A stretch of DNA of 43,192 nt from Flemingiibacterium sp045634005 (GCA_045634005.1 JAZQZL010000057.1:1-43192), one strand, 5' to 3'; counted from the stretch's first letter, positions 33,467-42,159 are shown. Numbers and translations are program-made. Notes: generated from the letters alone by a model not told the origin.

Positions 33467-34483
33467 TTATTTCTCCTTTATCTCATCCAAAAACTCATTT
33501 ATAGGATACGCGTTACTCCACGCGTAGTTTCTGTCCTTGTCAACCACAGTAAAGCGAACGTACTTCATAAGCGGATGAAGCTTAAACGATGCGCCGTCAA
33601 GCACCTCATCACCCTTGGCATGCGATGCGCCGCCGAAGGTCGTACCGGTGTTGATGTATATCGCCTTCGCGTTTTCACAGCTTATATGCATATATCCGTC
33701 CTCGTACCAGATATCGTTTATAACGGCACCGCTTGAGGAGTAGAAGTTACCTGCCTTAAGAGCGTCAATAACGGTGGTATAGTCAAGCTTGTCAGCCTTC
33801 AGCATTACGTATCCGCCGTAAGCACCAAGCTCGGAGTGAGCATCGTCGGTCGCTACACAGTAGATAATGTTTCCGGTCTTACAAATATCGTCGTAAACGC
33901 CGGGAGCGTATCCAAGATTGTGGTGATAGTGCGCACCGGAGTTGAGTATCTCCATCGCGTGCATACCCTTATATTTGCTGTATGCGAGATAATTTTCCTG
34001 CGAGCAAATCGGATGGTTGTACGATACAAAATAGCCCGCCTCACGTGCGATTCGCATCATTTCGTTAGCACACTCGGGATAGTAGTAGCGCTCGAACGGC
34101 TCCTCGTTCTCGTCCTTCATAACGCGAGCCATATACTCGGGCTTGGTGTAAAGCGCATACTTTTCCTGGAAGCAAACGAGCTTCGTGTCGGGAGTAGGGG
34201 CGATGAAATTAAATTCAGCAGAGCATCTCGAGCCTCGCGGTGCCTGATACGGCTGCATATTGATGTTATATTCAACGCCGTTGAGCACAACGAAATCCGG
34301 CTCAATAAGGTGCGAATTGTCGATCATTACGTTGTGATCGGTAAACGCGAGAATGGAATATCCGCGATCCTTATAATGCTGCTTTGTTTCCTCGGGAGTA
34401 TATGCTCCGTCGGATGCTTTAGTGTGACAATGGAGATTTGCCTTATAAAATTTCCCCGTCTGTGGAAGAAAATGCTTTTTCAT
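33467..34483 (-). CDS. PHP-domain phosphoesterase, paralog 3
   Basis: A 338-residue PHP protein, first gene of the tandem trio. Metal-ligand motifs are as in its neighbours. Its differences from paralog 2 are concentrated in two short blocks: ICSQENY after NHP, and NSGAHYHHNLG after MEIL, the latter adding several His near the metal site. AAGGAG lies eight bases upstream of the ATG and a consensus promoter about 60 bases upstream. Confidence 0.9.
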   Translation of the reverse strand: MKKHFLPQTGKFYKANLHCHTKASDGAYTPEETKQHYKDRGYSILAFTDHNVMIDNSHLIEPDFVVLNGVEYNINMQPYQAPRGSRCSAEFNFIAPTPDTKLVCFQEKYALYTKPEYMARVMKDENEEPFERYYYPECANEMMRIAREAGYFVSYNHPICSQENYLAYSKYKGMHAMEILNSGAHYHHNLGYAPGVYDDICKTGNIIYCVATDDAHSELGAYGGYVMLKADKLDYTTVIDALKAGNFYSSSGAVINDIWYEDGYMHISCENAKAIYINTGTTFGGASHAKGDEVLDGASFKLHPLMKYVRFTVVDKDRNYAWSNAYPINEFLDEIKEK

Positions 34484-34540
34484 CTTGCCGCTCCTTTAAG
34501 TAAAAATCTTGCAACTGTTTTGCATTTACTCGACACAGCC

Positions 34541-34569
34541 ATTATAGCAATATTTCCACTCTTTGTCAA
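34541..34569 (-). promoter_or_regulatory. Consensus sigma-A promoter of the PHP trio
   Basis: On the minus strand TTGACA (34569-34564), exactly 17 bases, TATAAT (34546-34541). A perfect match to both hexamers suggests strong constitutive expression. Confidence 0.85.
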
Positions 34570-34614
34570 CCGTAGCGCGAATGTTTTTTACGTTTGTATC
34601 CGATTTTTTAAAAA

Positions 34615-35358
34615 TCACACCCGATTTTTCAAATCCTCGCCGAGCCTTGCTAAAATTTTCTTTTCAAGTCGGGAAATATACGACTGTGAAATGCCCATCA
34701 TATCCGCAACCTGCTTTTGTGTAAGCTCCTGTGTACCACCAATCCCATAGCGCAGGGTTATTATCACCCGTTCTCGCTCGTCAAGCTGTGCGAGCGCATC
34801 TCGAATGCTTTTCTTCTCCTCTATCTCCTCAAGTCCGCGTGAGATCTCGTCCCCGTCACTTCCAAGCACGTCGGAAAGCAGCAGCTCATTACCGTCCCAA
34901 TCCACACTCAGCGGCTCGTCGAAGGACACGTCGTGCCGTCCGGCGCACTTGCGTATATACATCAGTATCTCATTCTCGATACAGCGTGACGCATAGGTTG
35001 CAAGCTTGATATTCTTGTCCGCCCTGAAGGTGTTTACAGCCTTTATAAGCCCTATCGTGCCAATAGATATCAGATCCTCAAGTCCTGCTCCCGTATTCTC
35101 GAATTTCTTGGCAATGTAAACCACAAGCCTCAAATTGTGCTCGATAAGCCTGCGTCTTGCCATAGCACACACGTTTTCATCGCTTGAATCAAGCTCGTCT
35201 ACATACACGCTCTCCTCGTCAGATGCAAGCGGCGGCGGCAAGGTATCCGCTCCGTTTATGTAATATATACCGTTCCTATTTTTCGTGTCTTTTAGCATAG
35301 CAGACAGAATCCGTCGCAGGTATGCTGTCATATCATCAAATATACCAAATATATTCAT
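34615..35358 (-). CDS. sigE: Sporulation sigma factor SigE (pro-sigma-E)
   Basis: A 247-residue sigma-70 family protein that directs mother-cell gene expression early in sporulation. The words ADTLPPPL, ERNLRLVVYIAKKFENTG-like block, DLISIGTIGLIKAVNTF, ATYASRCIENEILMY and DMMGISQSYISRLEKKI match Bacillus SigE almost exactly. The N-terminal pro-sequence of about 32 residues ends at the YY pair (32-33), the known cleavage position of SpoIIGA. Start is the ATG at 35358 with GAGG upstream; the TTG before it is less likely. It lies 13 bases after spoIIGA. The usual third gene, sigG, does not follow. Confidence 0.96.
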   Translation of the reverse strand: MNIFGIFDDMTAYLRRILSAMLKDTKNRNGIYYINGADTLPPPLASDEESVYVDELDSSDENVCAMARRRLIEHNLRLVVYIAKKFENTGAGLEDLISIGTIGLIKAVNTFRADKNIKLATYASRCIENEILMYIRKCAGRHDVSFDEPLSVDWDGNELLLSDVLGSDGDEISRGLEEIEEKKSIRDALAQLDERERVIITLRYGIGGTQELTQKQVADMMGISQSYISRLEKKILARLGEDLKNRV

Positions 35359-35371
35359 CAAAAATCGCCTC

Positions 35372-36235
35372 TCATACGTTTAATAATGTATACCCTATAA
35401 TGGCGTCACAGCCTCCGTAATCATCGCTCACGGTGTCAAGCGCCACCAAAGCATCTATTTGCCTTCCTTCTACGCAGATATATTCAGGCGTAAAGCACAG
35501 CATCATTCCACTCCCCGCCACCGTTTTCATCGTCACAAGCCGCACACTGAGGCCTTGCAGGCTTAGTATACCGTACGGCTCATATGCTGCCGATATCAGC
35601 TTTTGCGGCAGTCTGTCAGCCATTCGCTTTGCCGACAAAATCACCACCGGTTTTCCCGAAAACGGCTCAAGCAAAAGGTTTCCGCTGTCGCATAACGCCT
35701 CAAAGCAGACCGTACTGCCGAAAACACCGAGTGTCATTCCGACAGTTTTACGGCTCAAAGCACGCTCGCGTAATTTGCCGTATAGAATACTCGCCGCTCC
35801 GGCAACAGCCGCGGAAACAACAAATACGGCTGTCGATGCCGTATCGCCGCCCGCGCCCCGTAAACGCTCGGTGCCAATCGCCGCCCCTACAATTGAGTAC
35901 AAAGCTGTCATAATACCGCCAAGCCCAACGTTCACCGCAAGAAACGTGACCGTCGTGATAATTCGCGGTGAACGCGCACCCGTGGCAACGGCGCTTATGA
36001 CCGCAGCGCACGTAAGATGAGCAATAAGCATCATCATCTGCCCGAATATATTAGCACTGTATAATTCAAGCAGCGCCGAAGCAAGCGCCCACAGTGCACC
36101 GATACCGGCCGCAAGCGTCATTCTCACGGGACGGATAATACCCCTCATCAGCTTTACCGTTATGTAAAGCGAAAGAAAATCCATCGAAAAGTTGATAAGG
36201 AGCAGCGTGTCGGCGTAAATTTCTCTCGTTACCAT
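35372..36235 (-). CDS. spoIIGA: Sigma-E processing peptidase SpoIIGA
   Basis: A membrane-bound aspartic protease that cleaves the pro-sequence from pro-sigma-E in the mother cell. The N-terminal half has five hydrophobic helices beginning with YADTLLLINFSMDFLSLYIT; the C-terminal half holds the catalytic Asp in LCDSGNLL and ends with the GYTLL region typical of the family. The start is uncertain: a full anti-Shine-Dalgarno match GGAGGTGATG surrounds the ATG at 36235, which leaves only two bases of spacing, and a TTG at 36244 is the other option. Confidence 0.93.
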   Translation of the reverse strand: MVTREIYADTLLLINFSMDFLSLYITVKLMRGIIRPVRMTLAAGIGALWALASALLELYSANIFGQMMMLIAHLTCAAVISAVATGARSPRIITTVTFLAVNVGLGGIMTALYSIVGAAIGTERLRGAGGDTASTAVFVVSAAVAGAASILYGKLRERALSRKTVGMTLGVFGSTVCFEALCDSGNLLLEPFSGKPVVILSAKRMADRLPQKLISAAYEPYGILSLQGLSVRLVTMKTVAGSGMMLCFTPEYICVEGRQIDALVALDTVSDDYGGCDAIIGYTLLNV

Positions 36236-36259
36236 CACCTCCAAAGCGGACCTGCCTTA

Positions 36260-36293
36260 ATTATACACCCGTGTCCTTGCAAACTTTGTCGCA
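36260..36293 (-). promoter_or_regulatory. spoIIGA promoter with Spo0A-box-like site
   Basis: A minus-strand TATAAT at 36265-36260 lies 25 bases before the start codon. TTGTCGCA at 36286-36293 (plus strand) matches seven of eight bases of the Spo0A box TTGTCGAA and sits about 20 bases upstream of the -10, as in the Spo0A-activated spoIIG promoter of Bacillus. No good -35 hexamer at 17 bases is seen, which also fits. Confidence 0.5.
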
Positions 36294-36402
36294 AAAAGCC
36301 TCATAAAAAGAAAATTTTTCCTTGGCGTGTAATGAATACGCATGAGGCGTTTGGGACAAAATTATAGCGTACCTAATACAGCTACACGAAAGGAACGTAT
36401 TT

Positions 36403-36627
36403 ATGTTAGACAAAATCGCGCTTATTTTAGCAATTATCGGCGGCCTTAACTGGGGCAGCATCGGTATCTTCAAATTCGACCTTGTGGCGTGGATATGCGG
36501 AGGTCAGGGCTCGCTTTTCGCACGCATTATCTACACGGTGGTAGGCCTTGCGGCGATATGGTGTATCTCTCTGCTCTTCAGAGAAACCGACGCGGCAGTT
36601 GAAAACGACGTTTCGATGAGAAGATAA
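36403..36627 (+). CDS. DUF378 small membrane protein
   Basis: A 74-residue protein with two membrane helices. The conserved IGGLNWGSIGIFKFDLVA block identifies DUF378 (YuzA-like), a widespread Firmicutes family without known function. It is expressed divergently from spoIIGA, with AAAGGA eight bases upstream, and ends in a strong terminator. Confidence 0.92.
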   Translation: MLDKIALILAIIGGLNWGSIGIFKFDLVAWICGGQGSLFARIIYTVVGLAAIWCISLLFRETDAAVENDVSMRR

Positions 36628-36664
36628 AAAAGAGTGCAGGTTATTCCCTGCACTCTTTTTACAT
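36627..36664. terminator. Bidirectional terminator between DUF378 and fliB-like genes
   Basis: Stem AAAAGAGTGCAGG / CCTGCACTCTTTT with a six-base loop and T-runs on both strands. Confidence 0.92.
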
Positions 36665-36672
36665 AACTTCAA

Positions 36673-37551
36673 TTATACGCAAAGCACGTCGCGGCACAAC
36701 GCGCCAAGAGAGTCAATCTCTCCAAGCAATTCGTATATTCGTTCAAGGTTGTCGGGATCGTACTCGACCTCCTTTGAGTAATCCTTCGCCTTTTCTGTGA
36801 TCTCGCCGCCCATAGCCGCTATCATAACAAGCGATGCCGCCGTGAATTTTATAGAGAGCTCCTCGCCAAGCAAAAGGTAGTAACGGTAAACAAAATAAGC
36901 CGCAAGCCTTGTAAAGCGACTGTCCTTCGCGCAAGGCGCATCTGCCGTAAAGCTTTTGCCAAAACTATCGTCAAGCGCTTCGAGCGAAGCGTACAGCGCA
37001 CACAGACGCTTGTACGCGTCACCGCGCTTGGGTGCACCGCCAAGCAGAAGATAAAGTCGCTCGCCAAGTGTACCCTCGCCGTATGCTAAAAATTCTATCA
37101 GCTCAAGCTGACGCGAGAGCAACTTTAGTTCTTCTTCTGCTGGGGCGTATGCATCATCGGCGGTAATAAACTCTGCCGGCGACTCGAGCCAAAGGCGTGC
37201 TGCTTCGGGGCAACACAGTCCAAGACCAACCTCACATATATTCTCGCTTTCAGAATAAAAACGCGGGTGCTCTCTGCAAATATCGCAAAGACTATCCTCA
37301 CCAAGCCGGATTATAAGCTCACAAAGATTATCCTCGCGAAGAAATCTGCATCGCTTTCCCTCAAGACAAAGCTTTGTGCAGTCATTGTATATCAGTCGCT
37401 CGCGCACAAAAGCTCCCACGTCCCCCCGAAGAGAATTGTAGAGTTCAAGCGTATCCCCGTCAACATCAATCTCCCAGCCACTGCAGCAGGTGTCCGTGCA
37501 GTCGGCGGCTACACATTTAAAGGTATCGAAAAATACAGGCTTAACTATCAC
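36673..37551 (-). CDS. fliB: FliB-like lysine-N-methylase
   Basis: A 292-residue cysteine-rich protein of the FliB family, named for the enzyme that methylates lysines of Salmonella flagellin. The family Cys pattern is visible: FDTFKCVAADCTDTCCSGW (about 7-25), then C-L-E-G-K-R-C, then DICREHPRFY and GLGLCCPEA; these probably hold an Fe-S cluster. The start is a GTG at 37551 with GGAGG eight bases upstream; the longer open frame has no site. No flagellar gene lies in the window, so its target is open. Related clostridial proteins are often annotated simply as flagellin lysine-N-methylase. Confidence 0.85.
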   Translation of the reverse strand: MIVKPVFFDTFKCVAADCTDTCCSGWEIDVDGDTLELYNSLRGDVGAFVRERLIYNDCTKLCLEGKRCRFLREDNLCELIIRLGEDSLCDICREHPRFYSESENICEVGLGLCCPEAARLWLESPAEFITADDAYAPAEEELKLLSRQLELIEFLAYGEGTLGERLYLLLGGAPKRGDAYKRLCALYASLEALDDSFGKSFTADAPCAKDSRFTRLAAYFVYRYYLLLGEELSIKFTAASLVMIAAMGGEITEKAKDYSKEVEYDPDNLERIYELLGEIDSLGALCRDVLCV

Positions 37552-37708
37552 AGATAAACCTCCAAATATTAAGTATGCCTTTATTATACCACCGACAAAG
37601 TAAAAAATCAATAGTTCCGCGCACATGGTTATCTGCAATAGACGCGAAATCACCGGTAAGAGAAGCAGACTTCGCTGCAGGCTTGAAGTATCGGCTGATA
37701 AATAAAGC

Positions 37709-37738
37709 AAAACGGCTTACCGAGCGGCAAGCCGTTTC
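37709..37738 (-). terminator. Terminator of the pot operon
   Basis: Stem AAACGGCTT / AAGCCGTTT with a loop that can pair further (CCG/CGG), followed by TTGCTTT on the minus strand and CTTTTT on the plus strand. Confidence 0.85.
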
Positions 37739-37741
37739 TTT

Positions 37742-39007
37742 TTATTTGCTTGTATAAAACTTTTTTCTGTACGTCTTCGTAATGTAGGCCGTCAAAGCCC
37801 ATACGATAAGCACCGCAAGAATTATCGCGCAAAGGATGTAAATTCCCGCGCTGACCGTTACATCCGACTTAAGCTCCTCCCAAAGCTGATTGATAAGTAT
37901 AAGCTTTTCGCCGGAAAGATTTTTGTACGTCGACGTTTTTACGCTGTCAGTAGCATACATCTTTTCATAGGCATCTTCCTTGATTTCTGCCATATATTCG
38001 ATGTACTCTTCATTCTCAACGACTACGCGGTTAGGCGATGCGTAGTAGGTATACTCCGCATTTGCAACTGCAGGCTCCTCGGTGAGCATAAAGTCTATAT
38101 AGCGCTCTGCAATCTCCTTATTCTTTGCAGTTTTCGGGATACACATTGCATCTACGTAGAGGTTTGTACCCTCCTCGGGATAGAAGAACTCAAGCGCGTC
38201 GTTGTTCTCGTACATAGCGAGATAGTCTCCCGCATAGTACGACGCGATAGCCGCCGAGCCGTTCTCCATTTTGTTATAGATCTCGTCCATAACGTAGCCC
38301 TGAAGTATCGGCTTCTGCTCCTTTAGCTTTTCAAGTGCAAGACGCCATTCCTCCTCGCTGTCGGAGTTAACGTCAATACCGAGAAAATACTGTGCGCTGC
38401 CGAATGCATCGCGGGAATTGTTGAACTGAAGGATATTGCCCTCGTACTTTTCGTCCCACATAAGCTGCCAGCTGCCGATATTCGGCTCGTTTTCTTCTAT
38501 GATAGAGGTGTTATAGATAATACCTATCATACCGTACATATACGGGACGGAGTAAACGTTGCCGGGGTCATAGGCGGAGTGCTCCGAGCTCTCACCGAAA
38601 AATTCGGGGAGCAGATTTTCTGCCGCGTGAGGGATATTATCGTAATTGAGAGGTGCTAAAAGGTCCTCTGCGATAAGTCGCTCGATCATATAGTCGGACG
38701 GAACGATAACGTCGTACTTAACCGAGCCGGAGCTGAGCTTTGCATAAAGCGACTCGTTACTTGAGAAGGTGGAATAGTTCACCTTGACCTTAACGCCGTA
38801 CGTTTCAAGATACCATTCCTCAAAGAGCTTGTTTGAGTCAACACAGCCCTCCGAGCCGTCGGAAATATATTCGCCCCAATTGTATACGTAAAGCGTTACC
38901 GTATCGCCGACGCCTGTGCTCTCACAGGAGCAAAGCGATCCCATCACAAAAACGGAAATCATAACGAGAAGCAGGCAAATGCGCTTTGAAATACTGGTGT
39001 TCTTCAT
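37742..39007 (-). CDS. potD: Polyamine ABC transporter substrate-binding lipoprotein PotD
   Basis: A 421-residue spermidine/putrescine-binding protein. It starts with a lipoprotein signal (lipidated Cys about position 28 in LCSC). The PotD fold follows: LYVYNWGEYIS near 39-49, VDVIVPSDYMIERL-like block, YMYGMIGIIYNTS and SYYAGDYLAM. Unusually, it ends in a C-terminal transmembrane helix (about 385-408) and a basic tail, so the protein would be anchored at both ends. The start at 39007 has GGGGGT six bases upstream; it follows potC by four bases. Confidence 0.93.
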   Translation of the reverse strand: MKNTSISKRICLLLVMISVFVMGSLCSCESTGVGDTVTLYVYNWGEYISDGSEGCVDSNKLFEEWYLETYGVKVKVNYSTFSSNESLYAKLSSGSVKYDVIVPSDYMIERLIAEDLLAPLNYDNIPHAAENLLPEFFGESSEHSAYDPGNVYSVPYMYGMIGIIYNTSIIEENEPNIGSWQLMWDEKYEGNILQFNNSRDAFGSAQYFLGIDVNSDSEEEWRLALEKLKEQKPILQGYVMDEIYNKMENGSAAIASYYAGDYLAMYENNDALEFFYPEEGTNLYVDAMCIPKTAKNKEIAERYIDFMLTEEPAVANAEYTYYASPNRVVVENEEYIEYMAEIKEDAYEKMYATDSVKTSTYKNLSGEKLILINQLWEELKSDVTVSAGIYILCAIILAVLIVWALTAYITKTYRKKFYTSK

Positions 39008-39011
39008 CGCG

Positions 39012-39821
39012 TTACCCCCTTTTCTCACTGTTTTTGCGGTGGCCGACGGAGCCGGCAAAGTTGACAACCAAGAGAATTATCAAAATAGCAACCACTATGA
39101 GCGAGGACAGCGCATACATACTGAATTTAACGTTATGCGCGGTCTGATTGTAAACGTAAAGCGGAAGTGTCTGGAAATCAGGCGAGCTTACGAAGTGGCT
39201 TATTACAAAGTCGTCAAGCGACATCGTAAATCCGAGCATAAGACCGGATACGATACCGGGAACGATCTCGGGAAGCTCAACCTTAAAGAAAGCGCGTGCC
39301 GGTGTGCAGCCAAGGTCCTGTGCCGCCTCGGAGAGGGATTTATCAAGTCCTCTGAAGCGCGGCATTACCGACAAAAGCACGTACGGCAAATTGAAGGTTA
39401 CGTGCGCAATAAGCATCGTTCCGAATCCGAAGAACGTCTGCGACTTGAGTATCGCAGCCAGCGCAACGAAAAGAAGCATCATCGAAACGCCCGTTACGAT
39501 ATCGGGGTTCATCATAGGAATATTTGTAACGGTGTTGACCGCGCCCTTTAAATATTTATTCTTCATACGGTAAAGACCGAGCGCGCCAAACGTACCGATA
39601 ACGGTAGCAATGACGGACGACGATACCGCAAGAATAAGCGAATTGACAAGCGAGGAAAGTGCCTCCTCGTCATTAAAGAGCTCGATGTACCAATCAAATG
39701 AAAATCCCGAATATTCGGCAAGACTTCCGGCTTCGTTAAATGAGAATGCTATCATAACGATAAGCGGAATATAGAGAAGGAAGAAGATCAGACCGATGTA
39801 GAATCTTGAGAGAAATTTCAC
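39012..39821 (-). CDS. potC: Polyamine ABC transporter permease PotC
   Basis: A 269-residue inner-membrane permease with six helices. The EAA loop that contacts the ATPase is EAAQDLGCTPARAFFKVELPEI (split around residues 168-190). It pairs with PotB to form the channel for spermidine or putrescine import. Its start overlaps the end of potB by four bases. Confidence 0.95.
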   Translation of the reverse strand: MKFLSRFYIGLIFFLLYIPLIVMIAFSFNEAGSLAEYSGFSFDWYIELFNDEEALSSLVNSLILAVSSSVIATVIGTFGALGLYRMKNKYLKGAVNTVTNIPMMNPDIVTGVSMMLLFVALAAILKSQTFFGFGTMLIAHVTFNLPYVLLSVMPRFRGLDKSLSEAAQDLGCTPARAFFKVELPEIVPGIVSGLMLGFTMSLDDFVISHFVSSPDFQTLPLYVYNQTAHNVKFSMYALSSLIVVAILIILLVVNFAGSVGHRKNSEKRG

Positions 39822-40666
39822 GGCAGGAGTCCTCCTCTCTTCTTGTTCTTATCCGATTCGCTCTCGTCCTCGGTAAAATGATTCATAATGCGAACGGAAA
39901 TTATTATAAGCACCATCATAACGAGCGAAATAGCCGCGCCAACGTTATACGTGCTCGGGTTCTGGAAAAGGCGCTCGATGGTATCGCCGACAAGGTCGAT
40001 CTTGCCCGCACCGAGCTTCTGCGAAATATAGAAGGTACTGATCGACGGAACGAAAACCATCGTAACACCCGAAATAACGCCCGAAAGCGTAAGCGGCATA
40101 ATAACGCGAGTCATCGTCTGAAGTCCGTTGCAGCCAAGGTCCTGTGAAGCTTCGATATAGCGCTTGTCAAGCTTGGTCATAGCCGTAAATATCGGAAGGA
40201 CCATATACGGCAAAAAGTCGTAGATCATACCGAGTATTACGCCAAAGTTGGTACCGACGATGGAGAGCTTGTCAAACCCGAGATTTTCAAGCAGTGAATT
40301 GAGAAGTCCGCCATTGTCAAGCAATGCCATAAGCGCGTAGGTGCGGATAAGCAGGTTGCACCACATCGGCAGCATAACCAAAACCATAAGGATCTTCTGT
40401 GCACGTGCAGACTGTCTTGACATAAAGTACGCCAAAGGATAGCCGATAAGAAGGCACACTACAGTAGCAATAAGCGCAAACGCGATTGAAAGAACAAACA
40501 CGTTTCCGTACTGCGAAAGAGTGGATATATTTGAAAACGAAAAATTACCATCTGCATCGGTAAATGCGAAATAGAGCACAAAGATCATCGGAGCAACGAT
40601 GAACATTATCGCCCACAGAATATGAGGTGCCGCCGCTATTCTTTGAAATAGAGGAGTTTTTCTCAT
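39818..40666 (-). CDS. potB: Polyamine ABC transporter permease PotB
   Basis: A 282-residue permease with six helices; the EAA loop reads EASQDLGCNGLQTMTRVIMPL (around 173-193). Partner of PotC. The start overlaps potA by four bases, giving coupled translation. The C-terminal tail is charged and ends with basic residues. Confidence 0.95.
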   Translation of the reverse strand: MRKTPLFQRIAAAPHILWAIMFIVAPMIFVLYFAFTDADGNFSFSNISTLSQYGNVFVLSIAFALIATVVCLLIGYPLAYFMSRQSARAQKILMVLVMLPMWCNLLIRTYALMALLDNGGLLNSLLENLGFDKLSIVGTNFGVILGMIYDFLPYMVLPIFTAMTKLDKRYIEASQDLGCNGLQTMTRVIMPLTLSGVISGVTMVFVPSISTFYISQKLGAGKIDLVGDTIERLFQNPSTYNVGAAISLVMMVLIIISVRIMNHFTEDESESDKNKKRGGLLP

Positions 40667-41784
40667 TCTTCATCCTCCTCGGGATTGCCGAGATTATCAA
40701 GCTCGTCACTGAACGAGGAATAGTCACCGAACATACCCGAATACTCGGACTTTTTCATAACGTGAATTGCTTCAGGCTCAATATCAAGACCGATAGTAGC
40801 CTCGGGAGCTACGTAGTCAGAGGTTTCAAGCATCCACTTAAAGCCGTGAACATCGACAATTATTTCATAGTAGTCACCCTTAAAGGTAACACCGGAAACC
40901 ACTCCGCGAAGCATACCCGTTTCGGGTGCCACAACGTCAACGTCTTCAGGACGGACAACGACGTCAACCGGCTCGTTCTTTTCAAAGCCTGCATCAAGGC
41001 ACTTAAACTCTGCGCCTGAGAACTTAACTCTGTAATCGTCAAGCATAACGCCGTCGACGATATTGGACTCGCCTATAAAATCCGCGACGAACGCGTTCAC
41101 GGGCTCGTTGTAGATATCGGTAGGAGTACCGATCTGCTGAATCTCACCGTTTGCCATAACGACGACGGTATCGGACATGGAGAGAGCCTCTTCCTGATCG
41201 TGCGTTACGTATATGAAGGTGATGCCTGTTTTCTTCTGGATATTCTTAAGCTCGTTCTGCATATCCTTGCGAAGCTTTAAGTCGAGCGCGCCGAGCGGCT
41301 CGTCAAGAAGCAGCACCTTGGGAGAATTAACAAGCGCGCGTGCAATTGCAACACGCTGCTGCTGACCACCCGAAAGCAGATTTACGTTTCTTGTTTCAAA
41401 GCCCTTCATATTGACCATAGTCAGCATTTCTTCGACCTTGCTATGTATTTCCTCCTCGGGCAACTTCTTAAGACGCAGACCGAAGGCTATATTTTCATAA
41501 ACGTTAAGGTGCGGAAAAAGAGCGTACTTCTGGAATACAGTGTTGACGGGACGCTTATAGGGCGGCACGTCGTTGATTCGCTTTCCCTCAAAAAATACGT
41601 CGCCCGAGTCGGGAGTAACGAAGCCGCCTACTATACGAAGCGTAGTCGTTTTACCGCAGCCCGACGGACCGAGCAGAGTTACGAACTCCTTATCGTGAAT
41701 ATCGAGGTCGATGCCGCGAAGCACCTTTTCTCCGTCGAATTCCATTGTGATGTTCTTAAGCTCAATAATTTTGTTTTTGTTCAT
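40663..41784 (-). CDS. potA: Polyamine ABC transporter ATPase PotA
   Basis: A 373-residue ATP-binding subunit. Walker A is GPSGCGKTT (39-47), the Q-loop and signature LSGGQQQRVAIARAL and Walker B VLLLDEPLGALD follow, and the C-terminal 130 residues form the TOBE-type regulatory domain. Start is the ATG at 41784; the open frame upstream lacks homology to PotA. The AAGGAG upstream is 15 bases away, which is long. First gene of potABCD. Confidence 0.95.
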   Translation of the reverse strand: MNKNKIIELKNITMEFDGEKVLRGIDLDIHDKEFVTLLGPSGCGKTTTLRIVGGFVTPDSGDVFFEGKRINDVPPYKRPVNTVFQKYALFPHLNVYENIAFGLRLKKLPEEEIHSKVEEMLTMVNMKGFETRNVNLLSGGQQQRVAIARALVNSPKVLLLDEPLGALDLKLRKDMQNELKNIQKKTGITFIYVTHDQEEALSMSDTVVVMANGEIQQIGTPTDIYNEPVNAFVADFIGESNIVDGVMLDDYRVKFSGAEFKCLDAGFEKNEPVDVVVRPEDVDVVAPETGMLRGVVSGVTFKGDYYEIIVDVHGFKWMLETSDYVAPEATIGLDIEPEAIHVMKKSEYSGMFGDYSSFSDELDNLGNPEEDEE

Positions 41785-41973
41785 TTCTTTGCCTGATAGC
41801 TCCTTCTCATTGTAATATAGTAAATTAGAAAAGCCGCCTGACGAAAAAAAACACCCCGAACCAATACTCCGACAAAAGCGGCGTCGGATGACCGGAAAGA
41901 GATGGTAAAACAAATCGCAGGCACGCGCCTCAAAAAAACGCGCAATTCACCCCACAATAAAGGTGATAGAACT
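41785..41973 (-). promoter_or_regulatory. Long 5' leader of potA
   Basis: About 185 bases between the promoter and the potA start. It contains a GCGCG/CGCG(T) pairing near 41926-41945, a TCCGAC/GTCGGA hairpin (about 41867-41888) and a run of eight T on the minus strand (about 41845-41852). This could be an attenuator or a polyamine-responsive leader, but no known riboswitch core was recognised. The rest of the gap to 42159 shows no gene. Confidence 0.4.
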
Positions 41974-42002
41974 ATTTTAACAGAGATAATATAAAATGTC
42001 AA
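41974..42002 (-). promoter_or_regulatory. Promoter of the potABCD operon
   Basis: Minus strand TTGACA (42002-41997), exactly 17 bases, TAAAAT (41979-41974). Confidence 0.82.
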
Positions 42003-42159
42003 TAGTTTTTGCAAATTTCCTCAAAATCCGCGATTTTTTATGTTTATTCATAGTTTGACGGAGTTTTCCCGAGCAAAAGTTTAAAATGCTCCCGAAATCT
42101 CCGTTATCCTCGTTTTTCTGCTGTTTTCGTCGTTTTTCTTCAGTTTTCTCGTTTATACA

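Noticed and set aside
32817..34750. Plus-strand open frames opposite the PHP genes
   Set aside because: They recur because the PHP genes are duplicated; they are reverse-frame shadows without ribosome sites.
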